A stretch of 64,000 bases of DNA, taken from contig JAQUWU010000008.1 of NCBI GenBank assembly GCA_028692715.1, positions 86,184 to 150,183 on the forward strand. The letters are read 5' to 3'. Source of the DNA: Paludibacter sp. (GTDB lineage Bacteria > Bacteroidota > Bacteroidia > Bacteroidales > Paludibacteraceae). Below are positions 9,826 to 17,956 of this stretch, one piece after another (position 1 is the stretch's first letter; each line of letters starts with the position of its first letter). Below the pieces are notes generated by a model. That model was not told the origin of the DNA. It worked only from the letters and a program-made list of their open reading frames with translations, and searched no databases. Both the position numbers and the translations under genes were made by a program.

Positions 9826-9860
9826 CAAAAAAAAATAGAGACGTTTTTAAATCGTCTCTG
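9826..9860 (-). terminator. Terminator after the carboxynorspermidine dehydrogenase gene
   Basis: Minus strand: AGAGACG (9859-9853), a 9-nt loop, CGTCTCT (9843-9837), then A and a run of nine T. Lies 15 nt past the stop codon at 9875. Confidence 0.85.
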
Positions 9861-9874
9861 TTTTTTTTAGTCAA

Positions 9875-11077
9875 TTAAAATTCCAAATCAATATTATGTA
9901 ATTCGTGCCAAGGCAAACCTTGCTTGTTCAATTGCTCCATAAACGGATCAGGATTAAATTCTTCCACATTGTAAACACCTGCTTTGCGCCATTCGCCTTT
10001 AAAGAACATGAGAGCTCCAATCATGGCAGGGACTCCAGTAGTGTAACTAACACCCTGAGCGCCGGTTTCTTTATAAGCTTCTTCGTGACTACAGTTGTTA
10101 TAAATATAATAAGTCACTTCTTTTCCGTCTTTCAACCCTTTAATACGACAACCAATGGAAGTTTGTCCGGTATAATTTTCGCCTAAATCTCCCGGATTTG
10201 GAAGAACAGCTTTTAAAAACTGAATGGGAACAATTTTTTGTCCGTTGTATTCCACTTCATCTATACGAGCCATACCAATATTCTGAATTACACGTAAATG
10301 TGTCAGGTACTCCTGTCCGAATGTCATCCAAAAGCGCGCACGTTTGATAGTTGGATAATTTTTCACCAACGATTCCAACTCTTCGTGATAAATAACATAG
10401 GATTCTTTTGGTCCTATTTCGGGATAACTGAGCGGTTTGTGAATTTCGTGCGGTTCCGTTTCAATCCACTGACCATTTTCCCAGTATTTTCCTCGCTGAG
10501 TTACTTCGCGTATATTTATTTCAGGATTGAAATTGGTTGCAAATGCTTTATGATGGTCACCTGCGTTACAATCTACAATATCCAGGTATTGAATTTCATC
10601 AAAATGATGTTTGGCAGCATAAGCCGTATATATACTGGTTACACCGGGATCGAATCCGCAACCTAGAATAGCCGTTAATCCAGCTTTTTCAAAACGTTCT
10701 TTGTATGCCCATTGCCAGCTGTATTCAAAATGAGCTTCGTCTTTTGGTTCATAATTTGCTGTGTCCAAATAATTCACTCCAGCTTCCAAACAAGCATCCA
10801 TTATAGTCAAATCCTGATAAGGAAGTGCCACGTTAATAAGTAATTCCGGTTTATATTCATTGAGTAATTTTACGAGTTCAGGCACATTATCAGCATCTAC
10901 CTGAGCCGTTTTCACCTCTACTCCAAAACGTTTTTTTATGTCTGCTGCAATTATATCGCATTTTGATTTAGTACGACTTGCTAACATGATATCGGTAAAC
11001 ACATCGGCATTTTGAGCTACTTTGTTTACCACAACTGTTCCCACGCCTCCGGCGCCGATAATCAATACTTTTCCCAT
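9875..11077 (-). CDS. Carboxynorspermidine dehydrogenase (saccharopine dehydrogenase family)
   Basis: 400 aa, the length of this family. N-terminal Rossmann motif LIIGAGGVGTVV (4-15), then the saccharopine dehydrogenase-like fold with GCGFDPGVTSIY and DYL-type segments. In this subfamily the enzyme condenses putrescine with aspartate semialdehyde to carboxyspermidine, the alternative bacterial route to spermidine. The assignment to polyamines rather than lysine is supported by agmatine deiminase and N-carbamoylputrescine amidase genes just beyond queC. The decarboxylase partner (nspC) and arginine decarboxylase are not in the window. -7 box TATTTTTG at 11128-11121, 44 nt upstream. Confidence 0.85.
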   Translation of the reverse strand: MGKVLIIGAGGVGTVVVNKVAQNADVFTDIMLASRTKSKCDIIAADIKKRFGVEVKTAQVDADNVPELVKLLNEYKPELLINVALPYQDLTIMDACLEAGVNYLDTANYEPKDEAHFEYSWQWAYKERFEKAGLTAILGCGFDPGVTSIYTAYAAKHHFDEIQYLDIVDCNAGDHHKAFATNFNPEINIREVTQRGKYWENGQWIETEPHEIHKPLSYPEIGPKESYVIYHEELESLVKNYPTIKRARFWMTFGQEYLTHLRVIQNIGMARIDEVEYNGQKIVPIQFLKAVLPNPGDLGENYTGQTSIGCRIKGLKDGKEVTYYIYNNCSHEEAYKETGAQGVSYTTGVPAMIGALMFFKGEWRKAGVYNVEEFNPDPFMEQLNKQGLPWHELHNIDLEF

Positions 11078-11188
11078 CTTCTTTAGAATTATTGAACTTC
11101 CAATTTTAAATTTCTGTCTACAAAAATAGTTTATTTTTGTGGAATCAGAAAAATGTATAATTATTTATTTCTATGTAAATTTTAAACA

Positions 11189-11857
11189 TTATTCCATTTT
11201 GAACCCGAGTATTAATCTTAAATAAACAGTCGGATCAAATCCTTCCAACGCTTCTTTCCTCTCGGTACAGGTGCCACAAGTGCCACAATGCATTTTTCCT
11301 CCATTATAGCATGAATAGGTCTTTTCAAAAGAAACATTCAATTTTCTCCCTAATAATGCAATTTCACGTTTTGAAAAATTTGTGAATGGAGCCAAAATCT
11401 CAACATTATTATAAGTTCCAAAACGAATTGCATCATTCATACTTTGAATAAAATCCGGCCTACAATCAGGATAAATAGCATGGTCACCGGCATGATTGGA
11501 TATCAGGAGTTTTTTGCAATCCATACTTTCTGCAATCCCCGCAGCAATGCTGAGCATAATTCCATTGCGAAACGGAACTACTGTTTTTTTCATTGTTGAA
11601 TCTTCATAATGTCCGTCAGGAATATCACCTCCAGATTGCAATAAATCGGAAACGAATCCCATTTTGTTCATATCTATTTCAATAACACGATGTTCAATGC
11701 CTAATGCTTTACAATTTATTAAGGCATATTCAATTTCGCGTGCATTATGTTTTGATCCATAATTAAACGAAACAGCTAATCTGATTCGATCAGCGTGTTG
11801 ATACAATGCCACTGAACTATCCATCCCACCCGAATATAAAATTACAATATCTTTCAT
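11189..11857 (-). CDS. queC: 7-cyano-7-deazaguanine synthase
   Basis: 222 aa. Makes preQ0 from 7-carboxy-7-deazaguanine, ATP and ammonia in queuosine biosynthesis. Seen: pyrophosphatase P-loop LYSGGMDSSVAL (7-18) and the zinc site made of Cys183, Cys191, Cys194 and Cys197 (CYNGGKMHCGTCGTC). It lies between polyamine genes, with a -7 box TAACTTTG at 11911-11904, 47 nt upstream, so it probably has its own promoter. The window also holds the 5' part of tgt, the enzyme that inserts the queuosine precursor into tRNA, but 52 kb away and interrupted. Confidence 0.96.
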   Translation of the reverse strand: MKDIVILYSGGMDSSVALYQHADRIRLAVSFNYGSKHNAREIEYALINCKALGIEHRVIEIDMNKMGFVSDLLQSGGDIPDGHYEDSTMKKTVVPFRNGIMLSIAAGIAESMDCKKLLISNHAGDHAIYPDCRPDFIQSMNDAIRFGTYNNVEILAPFTNFSKREIALLGRKLNVSFEKTYSCYNGGKMHCGTCGTCTERKEALEGFDPTVYLRLILGFKME

Positions 11858-11950
11858 TATTCATCACATTCCTCAAGGGGAACTTCTATTAGTTTATTTT
11901 AGGCAAAGTTAGTGATAAACTATGAAATAGGATAGAATAACTATTTTTTG

Positions 11951-11958
11951 TATTTTTG
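11951..11958 (+). promoter_or_regulatory. -7 box (TATTTTTG) of agmatine deiminase
   Basis: TATTTTTG fits TAnnTTTG and sits 61 nt before the chosen ATG (12020). It also shows that a start at 11948, the 5' limit of the frame, cannot be transcribed from this promoter. No clear -33 box. Confidence 0.4.
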
Positions 11959-12019
11959 TCGAACAAATAAAAAATCGAAATTTAAAAAAAATCCTCCAGT
12001 GGGGATTTATTGGCAAAAA

Positions 12020-13060
12020 ATGAAAAAAAAATTACCTGCCGAATGGGCAGAACAACAATTTGTTCAACTTACATGGCCACACACAAATACCGATTGGGCG
12101 TATATGCTCAATGAGGTAACTGAATGCTTTGTCAATATCGCCAAAGAAATTTTGAAACGAGAGAATTTATTAATTATCTGTGCAAACACAGATGAAGTTG
12201 AGACATTTTTCAGTGAAGAAGAATTGGCAAATATCACCTTTGCCGAAATGGAGACAAACGATACCTGGGCGCGTGATCATGGAGGAATAACAGTAATTGA
12301 AGATGGTGAACCAGTAATTTATGATTTCACATTCAATGGTTGGGGAATGAAATTCGCTGCAAATCATGATAATTTAATTACAAGAAAGCTCTATGCTGCA
12401 GGTCTTTTTGGCGAAGCCAAACATAAAAATTGTTTTGATTTTATTTTAGAAGGCGGGAGTATTGAGTCGGATGGTGAAGGGACTGTTTTGACAACTGCAG
12501 AATGTCTGCTTTCGGAAAATCGCAATAATTTATCTGAAGATGATATAGAAGCCAAACTGAAAGAATATTTTGGATTGAAACAGGTATTATGGTTAAACTA
12601 TGGCTATCTGACCGGAGATGACACTGATAGTCATGTTGACACATTAGCCCGACTTTGCGACCGAAGTACAATTGCCTATGTAAAATGTGATGACCCTGAG
12701 GATGAACATTTTGAGGAACTGAGGAAAATGAAAAAAGAGCTTCGTAGCTTCAAAACTTCAGCCGGTGGATATTTCAGACTTATCGCATTGCCAATGGCCG
12801 ATGAAGTATATGAAAATGGAGAACGATTGCCGGCTACTTACGCTAACTTTTTGATTATCAACGGAGCTGTTTTAGTACCAACTTACAATTCACCGAAAGA
12901 TGAAATTGCAAAAGCTCAATTGCAAAAAGCATTTCCAGACAGAGAAATTGTTGGAATAAATTGTTTAGCATTAATTAAACAACATGGTTCACTTCATTGT
13001 GTAACAATGCAATATCCTACCTCAACCCAACCATCTCCAGAAGAGAGGGAGCATAAATAA
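12020..13060 (+). CDS. aguA: Agmatine deiminase
   Basis: 346 aa from the ATG at 12020 (the frame opens at 11948, but the first 24 codons are unlike the family and include the promoter). Hydrolyses agmatine to N-carbamoylputrescine. Guanidino-modifying-enzyme landmarks: W-P-H near residue 20, DTWARDHGG, EGGSIESDG, DDTDSHVDTLAR, and the nucleophile Cys327 in GSLHCVTMQYP, where homologues usually end. The last ~14 residues (PTSTQPSPEEREHK) are encoded by a degenerate copy of the C-rich repeat, so the C-terminus has been replaced or extended. Next gene, N-carbamoylputrescine amidase, is the following step. Confidence 0.93.
   Translation: MKKKLPAEWAEQQFVQLTWPHTNTDWAYMLNEVTECFVNIAKEILKRENLLIICANTDEVETFFSEEELANITFAEMETNDTWARDHGGITVIEDGEPVIYDFTFNGWGMKFAANHDNLITRKLYAAGLFGEAKHKNCFDFILEGGSIESDGEGTVLTTAECLLSENRNNLSEDDIEAKLKEYFGLKQVLWLNYGYLTGDDTDSHVDTLARLCDRSTIAYVKCDDPEDEHFEELRKMKKELRSFKTSAGGYFRLIALPMADEVYENGERLPATYANFLIINGAVLVPTYNSPKDEIAKAQLQKAFPDREIVGINCLALIKQHGSLHCVTMQYPTSTQPSPEEREHK
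13016..13055 (+). repeat. C-rich repeat, degenerate copy translated as the agmatine deiminase C-terminus
   Basis: Closely resembles the reverse complement of the copy at 33729-33780 (shared blocks: CAACCC, TCTCC, AGAGGGAGCAT). Here it lies in frame and codes for the last residues before the stop. Confidence 0.6.
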
Positions 13061-13136
13061 AAAATGTGAAGTTTCTCAAATGAGATATTATCTCAATAAG
13101 ACTTTTAAACAAAAATAAACTATAATATAAAACGCA

Positions 13137-13174
13137 CTTTCCCCCTCCTTGGAGGGGGTTAGGGGGAGGGGTAA
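13137..13174 (+). repeat. C-rich palindromic repeat upstream of N-carbamoylputrescine amidase
   Basis: CCCCCTCC-TT-GGAGGGGG stem followed by TTAGGGGGAGGGG, ending 2 nt before the ATG at 13176. It would place a stable hairpin directly before the start codon. Confidence 0.8.
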
Positions 13175-13175
13175 T

Positions 13176-14054
13176 ATGAAAATAGCTTTAATACAACAAT
13201 CCAACACTGCTAATCGCACCGAAAACGTAGCAAATCTCGAAAATAATATTCGCTCTTGTTCATCTGAAGGAGCGGAACTGATTGTTTTGCAAGAACTTCA
13301 CAATGGTTTGTATTTTTGTCAGACGGAAGATCCTGAACAGTTTGAACTAGCCGAAACTATTCCCGGACCTTCAACAATTTCTTTTGGTAAATTGGCTAAA
13401 GAATTAAACCTTGTTATTGTACTTTCTCTTTTTGAAAAAAGAGCTGCCGGATTGTATCATAATACTGCTGTGGTGTTGGAAAAAGATGGAACTATTGCCG
13501 GAAAATATCGCAAAATGCATATTCCTGATGATCCTGCTTATTACGAAAAATTTTATTTCACTCCAGGTGATTTAGGTTTTGAGCCCATTCAAACTTCAGT
13601 TGGAAAACTCGGCGTATTGGTTTGTTGGGATCAATGGTATCCCGAAGCAGCCCGATTAATGGCAATGGCCGGAGCTGAATTATTGATTTATCCAACGGCT
13701 ATTGGTTGGGAAAGCACTGATACTGAAGATGAAAAATTGCGTCAAAGGAATGCATGGATGACTGTTCAACGGGGACATGCTGTTGCCAATGGACTGCATG
13801 TACTAACTTGTAATCGTACCGGATACGAACCTGATCCTTCGGGAATTACGAACGGAATTCAGTTTTGGGGAAATAGCTTCGTAGCTGGGCCTCAAGGCGA
13901 AATAATTTCGCAAGCTTCATACGATGAAGAAGAAAATATCGTTATTGATATTGATTTAAAACGTTCTGAAACTATTCGTCGGATGTGGCCATTTTTCAGA
14001 GACAGACGAATTGATGCTTTCGATGATTTAACAAAACGTTGGAGAGAAAAATAA
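13176..14054 (+). CDS. aguB: N-carbamoylputrescine amidase
   Basis: 292 aa from the ATG at 13176; the frame extends 9 codons further, but those (MEGVRGRGN) are repeat sequence. Nitrilase-superfamily C-N hydrolase: catalytic Glu40 (VLQELHN), Lys113 (KYRKMHIPD) and Cys150 (VLVCWDQWYPE) are in place. The WYPEAARLMAMAGAELL stretch and length match the AguB subgroup. Converts N-carbamoylputrescine to putrescine, CO2 and ammonia, directly after agmatine deiminase; with the carboxynorspermidine dehydrogenase nearby this gives most of an arginine-to-spermidine route. The repeat-derived hairpin in front of the start may affect translation. Confidence 0.95.
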   Translation: MKIALIQQSNTANRTENVANLENNIRSCSSEGAELIVLQELHNGLYFCQTEDPEQFELAETIPGPSTISFGKLAKELNLVIVLSLFEKRAAGLYHNTAVVLEKDGTIAGKYRKMHIPDDPAYYEKFYFTPGDLGFEPIQTSVGKLGVLVCWDQWYPEAARLMAMAGAELLIYPTAIGWESTDTEDEKLRQRNAWMTVQRGHAVANGLHVLTCNRTGYEPDPSGITNGIQFWGNSFVAGPQGEIISQASYDEEENIVIDIDLKRSETIRRMWPFFRDRRIDAFDDLTKRWREK

Positions 14055-14071
14055 ATACAAAATTACTATCA

Positions 14072-14980
14072 ATGAAAAATCTATTCATTATTTTCTGCTC
14101 TGTAGCTTTAATTTCCTGTAATCAAAACTCAAAAAAAGGTATTCAAAGTCAAGATATGGAATCAAAGGCTTCATCTAAAACAGATACATCAAGAACAACT
14201 GAGATGGTTTATTTCGAAGGAGGAACTTTTACAATGGGTTCCTCAGCAAGAACGGATTTCGAAAAACCGGCGCATCAAGTTACAGTAGATGCTTTTAAAA
14301 TAGATAAAAGTCCGATAACAGTTGCTGAATTTGCAAAATTTATTGAGGCAACAGCTTACATTACTGATGCTGAGAAATATGGGGATGCCGGAGTTTACAA
14401 TTTCAATATTCAAAACTGGGAATTAAAAAAAGGAGCTTATTGGTTATACCCTTTGGGTCGAGAATTTGCAAAAGCAGAAATGACACATCCTGTAACTCAG
14501 GTAAGTTGGAACGATGCCCAAGCATATTGTAAATGGGCAAACAAGCGATTGCCTACCGAAGCAGAATGGGAATTTGCAGCAACAAATGGGGGTAAATCTG
14601 ATTTACTTTATAGTTGGGGAAACACATTGATACAGAATGACAAATATATGGCAAATGTATGGCAAGGCAATAGTATTTCGGCAAGTCAAGGTGAAGATGG
14701 CTTTATATATACCTCACCTATAGGTTATTTTGGAACAACAGAATCAGGTTTAACTGACATGGGTGGAAACGTTTGGAACTGGTGTAATGATGTTTTTCAA
14801 CTTTATCCGGGAAACAATATGGACTATACTGTTGATGAACTTACAAAATCGATGCGTGGAGGTTCATTTTTCTTTGATCAAAGTTTAGAGAAGAGTTTTA
14901 CCGTTACATTCAGAGCACCAAATACTTCAGAGACATCACTCTTCAACATTGGGTTTCGTTGCGCTTCGGATATTGATTAG
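14072..14980 (+). CDS. FGE-sulfatase (SUMF1/EgtB-like) domain lipoprotein
   Basis: 302 aa from the ATG at 14072, chosen because it starts a lipoprotein signal (MKNLFIIFCSVALISC, Cys16); an earlier ATG at 14039 overlaps the amidase gene. After a Ser/Lys linker, the formylglycine-generating-enzyme-like domain fills ~45-300: YFEGGTFTMGSS, VTVDAFKIDKSPIT, HPVTQVSWNDAQAYCKWANKRLPTEAEWE split over the domain, GGNVWNWCND, MRGGSFFF and IGFRCA. Cell-surface or periplasmic members of this family are often not sulfatase activators (GldJ/GldK type are related), and no sulfatase gene is nearby, so the substrate is unknown. Tail-to-tail with ogt, 10 nt apart. Confidence 0.85.
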   Translation: MKNLFIIFCSVALISCNQNSKKGIQSQDMESKASSKTDTSRTTEMVYFEGGTFTMGSSARTDFEKPAHQVTVDAFKIDKSPITVAEFAKFIEATAYITDAEKYGDAGVYNFNIQNWELKKGAYWLYPLGREFAKAEMTHPVTQVSWNDAQAYCKWANKRLPTEAEWEFAATNGGKSDLLYSWGNTLIQNDKYMANVWQGNSISASQGEDGFIYTSPIGYFGTTESGLTDMGGNVWNWCNDVFQLYPGNNMDYTVDELTKSMRGGSFFFDQSLEKSFTVTFRAPNTSETSLFNIGFRCASDID

Positions 14981-14990
14981 TAATTAAACG

Positions 14991-15488
14991 CTATTTTTTT
15001 TCCCAATCCAAAATCTTTTTTTTGCATTCGAGTCCCCATCGAAAACCGCCGATACCACCATCAGATTTTGTAACACGATGACAAGGAATCAAATATGCAA
15101 TTGGATTTGCGCCTATAGCTGTACCAACTGCACGAACAGCTTTGGGTCGTCCAATAGCTTCAGCTATTTGAGCATAAGTGGTTGTTTTTCCTTTCGGAAT
15201 TTGTTGTAATGCACGCCATATAGATTGCTGAAATTCAGTCCCAATCGGATTTAATTCTGGGATTTTTCCGCCTTCAAAAATTTGTCTGATAATCCTAGTG
15301 ACTCTTTTATCATCCCGTTTAAAATCAGTTTCCGGGAAACGATGTTCCAAATCGATAAAAGCCCCTTCTCTGCTTTCGGGAAAAGTAAGCGCACAAATAC
15401 CATCGTTTGAGAAAGCCAAACAACATTCACCGAATGGTGAATCAGAAAATCCAAAAGTTGGATTTGATTGAGGCGGTAATTGTCTCAT
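14991..15488 (-). CDS. ogt: Methylated-DNA--[protein]-cysteine S-methyltransferase
   Basis: 165 aa, normal length for Ogt. Repairs O6-alkylguanine by irreversible transfer to its own cysteine: the IPCHRV active site is present (Cys136), with the DNA-binding helix region KTTTYAQIAEAIGRPKAVRAV before it. No AdaA-type metal or AraC domain, so it is a stand-alone repair protein. Convergent with the FGE-like gene; no partner genes. A -7-like TAACTTTG lies at 15619-15612 on the minus strand, about 125 nt upstream. Confidence 0.95.
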   Translation of the reverse strand: MRQLPPQSNPTFGFSDSPFGECCLAFSNDGICALTFPESREGAFIDLEHRFPETDFKRDDKRVTRIIRQIFEGGKIPELNPIGTEFQQSIWRALQQIPKGKTTTYAQIAEAIGRPKAVRAVGTAIGANPIAYLIPCHRVTKSDGGIGGFRWGLECKKKILDWEKK

Positions 15489-15699
15489 AATTATTAAAAA
15501 TTTTAGTTTAGAAAAATAAAATGCAACTTGCTTTTGGCAGAATTAACTAAAAGTAAAGTAATTAAAGTCTCATTTTTAAGAATGCTCTTAAAATGTCAAT
15601 TACATTTGTGGCAAAGTTAACGATTAAATTCATTCGTTGTTAGCTTAGAATAAAAAATTATCTACTATCTCTAACCCCTTTTACGAAACTGATTTTAAA

Positions 15700-16647
15700 A
15701 TGAAAAGATTCTTTCAATTAACTTTGTTGGGAATTATGACCATTTTTACATGTGCTATTGCTCAGGTAAGTTCTTCTAAATGGCAATCACATCCAATTGC
15801 CATTGATGGTGATGCTGAAGATTGGGAAACATCTCCACGGTTCTTTAACTCCGATTCGAAGATTCAATATGAATTCCGAAACGATGACATGAACTTGTAT
15901 TTAATTCTGAAAACAACAGATGATGTTATGCAAAAACAACTAATGCTTGCAGGATTTAATCTTCGGTTCAAGGTAAAAACTAAGCAGAAAATCACGGCAA
16001 GTATTGTTTTTCCGGGTAAAGAAGGTGGCATTGAGTCTCAAAAAGGTAAAAGATCAAACAAATCGGATTTTAGCCAAAATGATAGACCATCTATTGAATT
16101 AGTTGAGAGATTGGATACTGATGAAAGAATGAGGCCTAGAGAAATTGCATTACTCGATGGTTTTTTATTTAGTAAAGATACTATTACTTCGAATGCAGAT
16201 ACTGAAAACAATATTCGTTTTACTAACAGAGGAGGTAAAGAAAGTTCTATTTATGAATTCTCTATTCCGTTACGCGAATTCTTTGGTGCTGATTACAGTT
16301 TGGAAAACATTAGCACTATTCCTATCCTGCTTCAGGTAGTCATCAATGGCAAAACAGAAAGCGGAAGAAATAGCAGTTCACAAGGAGGTTCACGCAGTAG
16401 TGGAATGGGTGGAGGTTCAGGTGGTGGCCCAGGCGGTGGCTCTGGCGGAGGCTCTGGCGGAGGTCCTGGTGGGGGTTCCGGTGGTGGGCCTGGTGGAGGT
16501 TCAGGTGGTGGACCTAATGGAGGTTCAGGTGGTGGTGGCGATGAGATGGGGGGAACTCCACCATCAGGTAGCAATATGCCGGATGCCATGTCGATGGAAA
16601 AAAAATCTTTCAAAATATCGTTCTACTTGTTCGCAAACAAAAAATAG
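15700..16647 (+). CDS. Exported protein with Gly/Ser/Pro-rich C-terminal tract
   Basis: 315 aa. Signal peptide about 1-21 (ending CAIAQ). Residues ~25-215 look like a DOMON/CBM9-like beta-sandwich of the type used by periplasmic or surface sugar/haem binding proteins (IAIDGDAEDW, IQYEFRNDDMNLYLILKTTDD); this is a tentative reading. Residues ~225-290 are almost only Gly, Ser and Pro in imperfect GGGSGGGP repeats (coding DNA 16376-16570), a flexible linker or stalk, followed by a short tail ending KKSFKISFYLFANKK. Stands alone between ogt and the menaquinone cluster. A possible -7 box TACATTTG is at 15601-15608. Function unknown. Confidence 0.8.
   Translation: MKRFFQLTLLGIMTIFTCAIAQVSSSKWQSHPIAIDGDAEDWETSPRFFNSDSKIQYEFRNDDMNLYLILKTTDDVMQKQLMLAGFNLRFKVKTKQKITASIVFPGKEGGIESQKGKRSNKSDFSQNDRPSIELVERLDTDERMRPREIALLDGFLFSKDTITSNADTENNIRFTNRGGKESSIYEFSIPLREFFGADYSLENISTIPILLQVVINGKTESGRNSSSQGGSRSSGMGGGSGGGPGGGSGGGSGGGPGGGSGGGPGGGSGGGPNGGSGGGGDEMGGTPPSGSNMPDAMSMEKKSFKISFYLFANKK
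16376..16570 (+). repeat. GGT-rich minisatellite-like coding repeat
   Basis: Imperfect GGAGGTTCAGGTGGTGGCCC-type units, about 24 bp long and in frame, encode the Gly/Ser/Pro tract of the gene at 15700. The purine skew is far above that of the neighbours. Confidence 0.8.
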
Positions 16648-16674
16648 TCAAGTTATACAGCTCAACAACTAATA

Positions 16675-16717
16675 AAAACAAAGTCACATTTCATAAATTG
16701 AAATGTGACTTTGTTTT
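16675..16717. terminator. Bidirectional terminator
   Basis: A perfect 19-bp inverted repeat (16675-16693 and 16699-16717) with a 5-nt loop lies between two convergent genes. The arms start with AAAAC and end with GTTTT, so T-rich tails exist both ways. Confidence 0.85.
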
Positions 16718-16882
16718 GGATTGAAAGGTTAGATTCAAAACATAACATATTGTTTTATAGATATTCATTATGACAAGAACTATTAAACGAAAGTTAAAGG
16801 AATAGGAGAATGTCCAGAAATAAAATGAATAATGAATCTTCGTTTTACAAAAAAAGGATTTAATGTCAAATATAAATTAGCC

Positions 16883-17956
16883 TCAATTAAATAAAATTTT
16901 ATCGAGAGTTTCTTTTCTTAAAATTTTATTGCCTGCTGTATAAACAAAATTTTCTGTAGAATAAACAGCTTTAGGAATTTCAAATTTACTAAGTATTCGT
17001 TCAAATTCCATTTTCAAATTTTGTTCAATTAATTCGGTATAAAGATTTGTCTCCAATATTAATATAACTTTATTCTCCAAAATTTCGTCAGGCACAGAAC
17101 TAATAAAAAAGTTGGTAAGAATAATTCCCTCCAGTTTTTTTTCTATTTGTTCAGGGTGAACTTTCACTCCTCCAGTATTAATTGTAGTATCTATACGTCC
17201 CAACCAACGGAAAGAATTTTTATCAATAATTTCGACAAAATCATTGGTTGTAATTTCATTTTCGAGCAAATGCGAGACACTAATTGCAAGGCAATTCCGT
17301 TCATCTAATCGAATAGAAATATCTTTTAATACCGTAAAACAATCCTGTTTATTTTTACCGTTAAACTGCCGCAATGCTATATGCGAACAGGTTTCGGTCA
17401 TACCATAGGTTTCGTAAAGCTCTGAAGATAAGTCTTTCGAAAGTTGTTCTAACTTACCGGTTACCGGGCTTCCACCCACAATTATTTTCTGAATATGCTT
17501 TGTTTGCAAACTCCCTACCGAATGAAAAAGTTGATAAGGCGTAATAGCAGCAAAATCAATTTCAATATTTATTTCTTCAAAAGGATTCGCCTTGGGTTCT
17601 ACACAAATAAGATTAAAACCACCTACAATAGCACGAACCAACATCATTTTTCCTGCAATGTAAGTTGCCGGTAGGCAAAGTAAAGCAGTCGATGTTGAAT
17701 TTAGTCCAAAAAACTGATTTGTCATTTCGGCAGAATTACGCATAGCAGTTTTAGTAAGCTTAATTTCTTTGGGTTTTCCGGTTGAGCCCGAAGTGTGAGC
17801 AAGAATAAAATTTGTTTCATCAAACCAATTCAGAAGAAAATCATACATTACGTTATGCCACGAGTCTTTCAATTCATTTGAATAGAACAATTTATCGAGA
17901 TCTTCTTTATCAAAAACTTTTCCGTTAATTTGTATAGTTTGAACTGAATTATTCAT
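16883..17956 (-). CDS. menE: o-Succinylbenzoate--CoA ligase
   Basis: 357 aa, short compared with E. coli MenE (451) but usual for Bacteroidota. ANL superfamily: AMP-binding motif AHTSGSTGKPKEI at 53-65, ETYGMTETCSHIA near the middle, the hinge WLGRIDTTINTGGVKV, and a C-terminal domain ending with the catalytic Lys region (AGNKILRKE). Activates o-succinylbenzoate with CoA for naphthoquinone ring closure in menaquinone synthesis. Overlaps the upstream Bro-N gene by 8 bp; menC and menA lie further upstream on the same strand. Confidence 0.93.
   Translation of the reverse strand: MNNSVQTIQINGKVFDKEDLDKLFYSNELKDSWHNVMYDFLLNWFDETNFILAHTSGSTGKPKEIKLTKTAMRNSAEMTNQFFGLNSTSTALLCLPATYIAGKMMLVRAIVGGFNLICVEPKANPFEEINIEIDFAAITPYQLFHSVGSLQTKHIQKIIVGGSPVTGKLEQLSKDLSSELYETYGMTETCSHIALRQFNGKNKQDCFTVLKDISIRLDERNCLAISVSHLLENEITTNDFVEIIDKNSFRWLGRIDTTINTGGVKVHPEQIEKKLEGIILTNFFISSVPDEILENKVILILETNLYTELIEQNLKMEFERILSKFEIPKAVYSTENFVYTAGNKILRKETLDKILFN

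Noticed and set aside
11948-12019. Longer N-terminus of agmatine deiminase (start at 11948)
   Set aside because: The first 24 codons include the -7 box and do not resemble the family; the ATG at 12020 fits.
16332-16613. Pro-rich reading frame on the minus strand opposite the Gly-rich tract
   Set aside because: It is the antisense shadow of the GGT-rich coding repeat, with no start context or homology.
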